45,173 nucleotides of DNA, from NCBI GenBank assembly GCA_944389935.1, contig CALXOE010000027.1, positions 1 through 45,173 on the forward strand, given 5' to 3'. Made by a program: the position numbers and the translations under genes. This stretch comes from an uncultured Victivallis sp. Its GTDB lineage: Bacteria; Verrucomicrobiota; Lentisphaeria; Victivallales; Victivallaceae. Shown piece by piece: positions 40,450-45,173 of this stretch. The notes below the pieces were generated by a model. The model worked only from the letters and a program-made list of their open reading frames with translations, did not search any database and had not been told where the DNA came from. Position 1 is the stretch's first letter. Each line of letters opens with the position of its first letter.

Positions 40450-41625
40450 TCATACCAGATCACGGAAGTTCTTCACCCGGTGCAGCGTGAGCAGATTGCC
40501 GTCGTGCAGAGTCTTCGCCCGGGAATCCCCCGAGCGCGCGAACACCAGAAGATCACTCCCGTCGAAAAGCAGACTCGCGTAATGGCGCGAATCGAGCTTC
40601 CCGAGCCCCTCGGCCACCACCCCCGCACTGCGGAATTCCAACCCGTTGCGCGAATAGAACAGCTCGAGCCGCCGCCGCTCGCCGCACGCCTCGTACCACG
40701 GCACTCCCGGCGTCCGGAACCCATCCGACTTCGGACTGGCCACCATCCAGTAGAGCCCCGACTCCGCGTCGTAGTCGATGTGGAACTTCATCTGCCCCCC
40801 CGGGAACGGCAGCAGAAAGAACTTCCCGCCCGACACGCTCCGGAGCGGCTCGATCCGCAACGCCCCGTCCGGCGACTCGATCCCGCGCAGAACCGCGCCG
40901 ACGTTCCCGAGCCCCGTCTCCGCCCGCATGAGCAGCAGCAGCGTCCGGTCTTCCGGATCGTAGTAGAGATGCTCCCGGTCGTAAATGCGGATCACATTCG
41001 TCTCAAGCACCCCGACACTCCCCCCGCCGAAATGCGTGATCCCGAGCTCCGCAAACAGCGCCTCCGCCCGGAACGGCTCCGAAAAACGCCAGCTCGCCGG
41101 ATCGCACAGATCCGCCTCCTCCCCCGCCGCCATCAGCACCGGCGAGACGCCCGGCCACGGAGCTCCCGGAATCCGCTGCTCGTAAACCACATAGACGTTC
41201 CCGTGACGGAAGTCGACCCGGCAGGCGCTCTGATGCCACATGTGGTCGCGCTCGAGCACCGAAACCTCCGACCAGCTCTCCCCGTTGTCCACGCTGCGGC
41301 TGATCACCAGCCGCCCGCTCTGGCCGAGCGCGTAGAGCGCACCCCCCGCCCGGAACATCATCGCGTGCAGCATCGGCAGCCGGGTGCGGCTCTCGCGCCA
41401 GCCGGCGCCGTCGTCGTCCGAAAGCAGCACCCGGAACTGATTGCCGCTCGCGCAATCCCCCGAATCCGAGCGCGGCCCCTCCAGACGCACCGTCCCGGGT
41501 CCCCCCAGATCGAACCCCGCCAGCAGCCGCCCGTCGAATCCGCGGCAGAGCGACGGCGTGTAGCAGAACACAGCCTCCGGATACGGTGACTCGAACAAAA
41601 TCCTCTCATCGGCAATCCGTTTCAT
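40450..41625 (-). CDS. sialidase-fold (BNR/Asp-box) protein
   Basis: 391 residues, no signal peptide. Two Asp-box motifs are clear, SDDDGAGW and SVDNGESW, in the S-x-D-x-G-x-x-W form that marks sialidase beta-propellers. Further repeats are degenerate. The catalytic Arg triad cannot be assigned by eye, so it could be a sialidase or another enzyme of this fold. Its start overlaps the aldolase gene's stop (ATGA), so the two are translated together. Confidence 0.8.
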   Translation of the reverse strand: MKRIADERILFESPYPEAVFCYTPSLCRGFDGRLLAGFDLGGPGTVRLEGPRSDSGDCASGNQFRVLLSDDDGAGWRESRTRLPMLHAMMFRAGGALYALGQSGRLVISRSVDNGESWSEVSVLERDHMWHQSACRVDFRHGNVYVVYEQRIPGAPWPGVSPVLMAAGEEADLCDPASWRFSEPFRAEALFAELGITHFGGGSVGVLETNVIRIYDREHLYYDPEDRTLLLLMRAETGLGNVGAVLRGIESPDGALRIEPLRSVSGGKFFLLPFPGGQMKFHIDYDAESGLYWMVASPKSDGFRTPGVPWYEACGERRRLELFYSRNGLEFRSAGVVAEGLGKLDSRHYASLLFDGSDLLVFARSGDSRAKTLHDGNLLTLHRVKNFRDLV

Positions 41626-42509
41626 AAACTCCTCGTATTTTGCATTCCGGCCTCATCCCCCATCGGCAGCAGCGGAAACGCAAGGATGTTCCGAATCAGC
41701 CCCCGACGGGAAAGCTCATATTTCAACCGGCGGATCACACTCGCCGCTGTCGCGGGTGATCCGTAGGTTCCAACCACATCAAGCACCTCTTTCTGAAGAA
41801 GTTCCACTCGATCCATCTGCCCCGATTTCGCGGCCTCGTAGAGCGCGACGTAACGTTCCGGGAAGAGATTCGCCCCGCCGTTCACGCCGCCGTCCCCGCC
41901 CAGCGCCACCGCCCGCGCCGTCAGATCCTCCGGCCCGACGAGCAGCGAGAAATCCGGACGCGACCCGAAGAGATTCACCGCCTCCCGGAACGCCGCGAGA
42001 TCCCCGGAACTGTCCTTGTATCCCACCACCCCGGGAATCTCCGCCAGACGCCGGAGCGTCTCGAGTTTCAGCGACACTTTCGTCAGCGACGGCATGTTGT
42101 AGACCAGCAGCGGCAGCGCAATCTCCCGCGCCAGTCGCCGGTAATAGCGGACGATCTCCTCCCCCTCCGGCGGCAGAAAACAGGGCACCGCCGCCACCAC
42201 CGCATCGACCCCCGCCCGCGCCGCAAACTTCCCGAGCTCCACCGCCGACGCTCCCGACGCACCCGAAATCCCCGCCAGCACCGGCACCCGCCCCGCTGCC
42301 GCACGCACGCAGACATGCAGAAAACGGCGCTGCTCCTCCGGCAGCAGCGCCGGCCCCTCCCCCGTCGAGCCGAGCAGGAATATCGCATGCACCCCGCCCG
42401 AAATCACATGTTCGATCAGCCGTTCCGCACCCGGTTCGTCGATCCGGTCCGGCGTGGACAGCGGCGTCACCAGCGGCACCACAATGCCGTGAATCTTTCC
42501 GTTTATCAT
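41622..42509 (-). CDS. DapA/NanA-family aldolase
   Basis: 295 residues from the ATG with AGGAGG. It has the family marks of dihydrodipicolinate synthase and N-acetylneuraminate lyase: GSTGEGPAL (48-56), Y137 in LVYNMPS and the Schiff-base K165 in GYKDSSGD. Coupling to a sialidase-fold gene and a divergent LacI regulator favours a sugar-acid aldolase, for example sialic-acid lyase, over lysine synthesis. Substrate is inference. Confidence 0.85.
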   Translation of the reverse strand: MINGKIHGIVVPLVTPLSTPDRIDEPGAERLIEHVISGGVHAIFLLGSTGEGPALLPEEQRRFLHVCVRAAAGRVPVLAGISGASGASAVELGKFAARAGVDAVVAAVPCFLPPEGEEIVRYYRRLAREIALPLLVYNMPSLTKVSLKLETLRRLAEIPGVVGYKDSSGDLAAFREAVNLFGSRPDFSLLVGPEDLTARAVALGGDGGVNGGANLFPERYVALYEAAKSGQMDRVELLQKEVLDVVGTYGSPATAASVIRRLKYELSRRGLIRNILAFPLLPMGDEAGMQNTRSL

Positions 42510-42550
42510 CGTTCCCTCCTGTTGCATTCCGGTTTCGGTCCCTGCTTTAG

Positions 42551-42579
42551 AGTATACCGCGGAAAACGCCCCGGAGCAA
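42551..42579 (-). promoter_or_regulatory. promoter of the aldolase-sialidase operon
   Basis: On the minus strand TTGCTC (42579-42574), 17 bp, TATACT (42556-42551), 41 bp before the aldolase start. Confidence 0.65.
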
Positions 42580-42609
42580 TCTTTTTTCAGGAAATTTCCG
42601 GAAACGAAT

Positions 42610-42638
42610 TTGAAATATTTCTGAAACGTTTCTATACT
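42610..42638 (+). promoter_or_regulatory. LacI-regulator promoter with two palindromes in the spacer
   Basis: TTGAAA (42610-42615), 17 bp, TATACT (42633-42638). Two adjacent 10-bp palindromes, GAAATATTTC (42612-42621) and GAAACGTTTC (42623-42632), overlap the -35 element and fill the spacer. The second resembles LacI-family operators with a central CG. Autorepression and control of the divergent operon 30 bp away are likely. Confidence 0.75.
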
Positions 42639-42671
42639 ATAAGCAGCAACAACCCGGTCAATGAGGTGCTT

Positions 42672-43673
42672 ATGCCATATACGGTCAAAGAGATCGGGAG
42701 AGTCGCAGGCGTCTCTCCCGCAACGGTTTCCCGCGTGATGAACGGCAGCGGGAACGTCACCGCGGAGAAACGTGAACAGGTCCTGGCCGTGATCGAACGG
42801 CTCACAGGCAGCCGCCCCGCCCCCCGTTCCGGAAGCCGCGTCAGCAGCATCGGCGTGATCCTGCCGAAAGATCCCGGCTGCGACCCCCGCACCGTCCTCC
42901 AGAAACTCAGCGTCCTCGCCGCCCGGATGCCGCACCGCTGGAATCTGCTCCTCCTGCCGCCGGATACGCTCCCGGCGGAACTCGAGTCGCGACGGCTGCG
43001 GGGCGAACTTGCCGGAATCCTCCTCTTCGGCCACGCCGCCGACTCCCCCGAACTGGCCGCCGTCCTGACGCGACTGCCCCACATCTGGCTCAACAGCCAC
43101 CGCTGCGGCGACTCCGACCGCACCACCCTCATGGGAAATGAGTTCGCCGGACGCATCGCCGCCCGTTATTTGCTCGAAAACCGCTGCCGTCGCTGCGCCG
43201 TGCTCTCCGCCCCGAGCGACAACCCCGGATTCGCGGGCAGAATCTCCGGATTCCGCTTCGAGCTCTTCGCGGAGGCAGCCCCGTGCACCACCATCGAACT
43301 CGTTCTCCCCCAGGGGGAAAACGGATTTGAATCCCTCTCCGACCCGGAACTCGAACTCGTTCTCGCGCGCGCCATGCCCGCCCTGAAACAGGGGGCGTTC
43401 GACGGCATCTTCTCCCCCGAGGAGCGCATGACCGCCCTGCTCTGCCGCGTCTTTGCGAAAGATCCTCCGCCCCGGAGGCCGCGCCTCATCTCGTGCAATC
43501 ATACGCCCGAATATTTCGCGGGACTCTTCCCCCGCCCCGCCTCGATCGACCTCGGGCCGCGCATGCTCGCCGAACTCGCGCTCCGGGAACTCATGCGCCG
43601 CATTTCCGGCGAAGAGCCGCGCGCCGACCACGTCGCCGTCATCGTCACACCTCAACTCGTTCCAGGAGAATAG
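42672..43673 (+). CDS. LacI-family transcriptional regulator
   Basis: 333 residues. The N-terminal HTH is canonical: YTVKEIGRVAGVSPATVSRV (3-22) followed by MNGSGNVT and the hinge helix. The rest is a periplasmic-binding-like effector domain (VSSIGVILPKDPG onwards). Start chosen at ATG 42672 behind TGAGGTG. Divergent from the aldolase-sialidase operon, with operator-like palindromes in its promoter; it probably represses that operon until a sugar is present. Confidence 0.9.
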   Translation: MPYTVKEIGRVAGVSPATVSRVMNGSGNVTAEKREQVLAVIERLTGSRPAPRSGSRVSSIGVILPKDPGCDPRTVLQKLSVLAARMPHRWNLLLLPPDTLPAELESRRLRGELAGILLFGHAADSPELAAVLTRLPHIWLNSHRCGDSDRTTLMGNEFAGRIAARYLLENRCRRCAVLSAPSDNPGFAGRISGFRFELFAEAAPCTTIELVLPQGENGFESLSDPELELVLARAMPALKQGAFDGIFSPEERMTALLCRVFAKDPPPRRPRLISCNHTPEYFAGLFPRPASIDLGPRMLAELALRELMRRISGEEPRADHVAVIVTPQLVPGE

Positions 43674-43763
43674 TTGAAAGCATCTGAACAAACATAACAG
43701 GCGGAATCGGGCCGGAACCGGATGCGACGGGAGTCCGCCGCCCCCCGGGAGGAGAGTCCCCGT

Positions 43764-44294
43764 TCACTCCTTTTTCGCTGCTGCTGCGGCGGCGGCGTGC
43801 TTTTCGCGCCGCTTCGCCTTGAGCGCCGCCTTGATCCGCCGATAGCGCAGCACCAGATGGTAGACCCCGAAATAGGTCAGCGGCGTACAGACCGCCGCCA
43901 GCAGAAAACCCCCGACGAAAAACGACGCGATCAAATCCCCGCCGAGATGCAGAAATCCACTCACATCGAGCTTGACCAGATCCCGCGCCGCCTGCTGCGT
44001 CGCCTCCCAGGACAAACTCCCGCCGATGATCTTGTTGCCGACCCAGCACTGCGCCGGATAGATGAAGAGAACCGTCACCGGATTCGTGATGAACGTCCCG
44101 AGCGTCGCCCCGATCTTCGAGCAGCGCAGCACAAACGAGAGCGGAATCGAAATGAGCAGCTGAGCGGACATCGGAATCACGCAGCCGATGAACATGCCGA
44201 GCGCCCACCCGCGCGCAATGTAGGTGGGTGTCCCCTCCGCGCGAACGATTTTCACGTAAAAGTGAATCAGTTTCCGTCTCAGCTTGAACGCCAT
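43764..44294 (-). CDS. DUF2062 membrane protein
   Basis: 176 residues from the ATG with AAAGGAG. YIARGWALGMFIGCVIP and the following hydrophobic helices, then TFITNPVTVLFIYPAQ, are typical of DUF2062. It has about four transmembrane segments and a basic Ala/Lys tail. In some bacteria the domain accompanies glycosyltransferases; function unknown. The 90-bp gap to the convergent LacI gene has only a weak 6-bp stem. Confidence 0.88.
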   Translation of the reverse strand: MAFKLRRKLIHFYVKIVRAEGTPTYIARGWALGMFIGCVIPMSAQLLISIPLSFVLRCSKIGATLGTFITNPVTVLFIYPAQCWVGNKIIGGSLSWEATQQAARDLVKLDVSGFLHLGGDLIASFFVGGFLLAAVCTPLTYFGVYHLVLRYRRIKAALKAKRREKHAAAAAAAKKE

Positions 44295-44326
44295 GAATCT
44301 CCTTTCTTCCCGGAATCGGTCGTGGT

Positions 44327-44355
44327 AATATAACCCCAGTTCCCGAAAATAACAA
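44327..44355 (-). promoter_or_regulatory. promoter of the DUF2062 gene
   Basis: On the minus strand TTGTTA (44355-44350), 17 bp, TATATT (44332-44327), 32 bp before the start codon. Confidence 0.6.
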
Positions 44356-44438
44356 GCCGGAAAAACAAAAAAAGAGTCGATAATACGCACCCTCCGCCTC
44401 CCCTCCCCTGCTCCTCCTCCACTGGTGTCCGCGCGGCG

Positions 44439-45173
44439 CTACCGCGTTCCGCCCCGCTCCTCCGGCTCCTGCCGGTCCGGCGGCTGGTAACGGATCGACT
44501 CCCGGACCAGATTCGAGTCGTTCCAGAAACGACTCAGATCTTTCGCGAACTGCGCCATGTCAACCCCCTCCCACGCCGCCGCGTTCGCCGCCGCCGGATC
44601 GCGCGTCTCGACGAGCTTCTCGTAATAACGCCGCGGAATCTGCGCGTACTGCGGACAGTCCGCGACCGGAGCCCCTTTCCAGAGATAGTAGACCAGCGCC
44701 TGCGCCAGCAGATAGTTCTCGTTGCGGTTCTCCCCGTAAAACGCCCGGCGGTCCATCTTCACCAGAGCGCCGACGTCGAGCACCCGGTCGTGCTCGAACA
44801 GCGCCGTCAGCGCCCGCCCGCTCTCCTGCGGCAGCAGCACAACTCCTTTCCCGGTGCGGAATTCAATCCCCTCGAAATACTGCGCGGTCCCCTCGTTGTA
44901 CCACATGTCCGCCTGCGCCTCGCCGGTCGCGAAAAACAAATACTGGTGAAACCCCTCGTGAAACGCCACCTGCCGCATGATCATCTTCTGCATCGAATCC
45001 CGGACCCGCCGGTCGAGCGGCGAAATCACCAGCTCGCGCCGCGCCGGCGACCAGAGCCCCCCCGACCACTCCAGCTCTCCCCCGACGTACTCCAGAGACT
45101 GCTCGCGCTGCTTGAAAATCCGCACCACGCTCACCGACTGCAGCGGCCGCCGCAGCGGAAAGTAGGACTCAAA
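44439..45173 (-). CDS. putative HExxH metallopeptidase, 3' part only
   Basis: The frame is open to the window edge (FESYFPLRRPLQ and on), so the start lies beyond 45173; a GTG at 45134 is internal. VAFHEGFHQYLF has HEGFH, an HExxH zinc site, and 20 residues later WYNEGTAQYFEG supplies the NE-G third ligand, as in gluzincins of the DUF1570 type. The tail is Arg/Pro/Glu-rich. Presumably exported, but the N-terminus is not visible. Confidence 0.8.
   Translation of the reverse strand, partial: FESYFPLRRPLQSVSVVRIFKQREQSLEYVGGELEWSGGLWSPARRELVISPLDRRVRDSMQKMIMRQVAFHEGFHQYLFFATGEAQADMWYNEGTAQYFEGIEFRTGKGVVLLPQESGRALTALFEHDRVLDVGALVKMDRRAFYGENRNENYLLAQALVYYLWKGAPVADCPQYAQIPRRYYEKLVETRDPAAANAAAWEGVDMAQFAKDLSRFWNDSNLVRESIRYQPPDRQEPEERGGTR

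Noticed and set aside
41622..43691. 689-residue frame including the aldolase and the region opposite the LacI gene
   Set aside because: The aldolase starts at 42509 with AGGAGG; the upstream extension is antisense to the regulator and crosses two promoters.

Overview
The window is GC-rich bacterial chromosome whose genes carry strong Shine-Dalgarno sequences and often overlap stop-to-start (ATGA). A 51-residue small basic protein (8873-9028) belongs to a family I know only from the Planctomycetes-Verrucomicrobia-Chlamydiae group. Together with the membrane-anchored Ser/Thr kinase, the sialidase/sialate-esterase genes and the MoxR/DUF58/VWA/ABC cluster, this points to a PVC bacterium, most likely Lentisphaerota (Victivallis-like). 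That placement is inference.

Region by region. 0.2-6 kb holds two minus-strand operons. One encodes a small secreted protein, a membrane protein with DnaJ-type CxxC repeats and a transmembrane Ser/Thr kinase. The other encodes a LOG-family protein, a Sel1/TPR-like exported protein and a CX5R phosphatase. 6.2-11.3 kb carries a methionine-synthase-activation-domain protein, a lipoprotein alpha/beta hydrolase, SrkA-type kinase, the PVC small basic protein, uracil phosphoribosyltransferase and an exported 5'-nucleotidase. 11.3-24.7 kb is one nine-gene minus-strand operon: a coiled-coil membrane protein, MoxR ATPase, a large membrane protein, ABC ATPase, two permeases, DUF58, and two VWA membrane proteins. 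25-28 kb has an exported sialate O-acetylesterase and a cardiolipin synthase.

28.1-35.9 kb is a 7763-bp integrated element at the 3' end of tRNA-Met(CAT). It is bounded by a 59-bp perfect repeat that extends imperfectly to 77 bp, and candidate arm-type integrase sites lie inside both ends. Its genes all read on the minus strand: tyrosine recombinase, unknown 198-aa protein, excisionase-like HTH protein, a candidate replication initiator with a repeat-rich linker, DnaB-type helicase, zinc-ribbon protein and several small or unknown proteins. Three internal promoters and one strong terminator divide them into modules. The left end is noncoding and packed with AT-cored hairpins.

Immediately right of the element (35.9-39.1 kb) lie an orphan coding fragment and a 719-aa PriCT-2/Toprim/RepA-like primase-helicase. 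The latter has a coupled 25-codon leader ORF and a 56-bp near-perfect inverted repeat behind it. This looks like the replication module of a second, older or degraded element that ends near tRNA-Leu(TAA). 39.4-45.2 kb returns to ordinary chromosome: a family-9 glycosyltransferase, a sialidase plus DapA/NanA-family pair with a divergent LacI regulator, a DUF2062 membrane protein and the 3' part of a putative HExxH peptidase.

All functional calls rest on motifs read by eye and on family knowledge. No database search was run.
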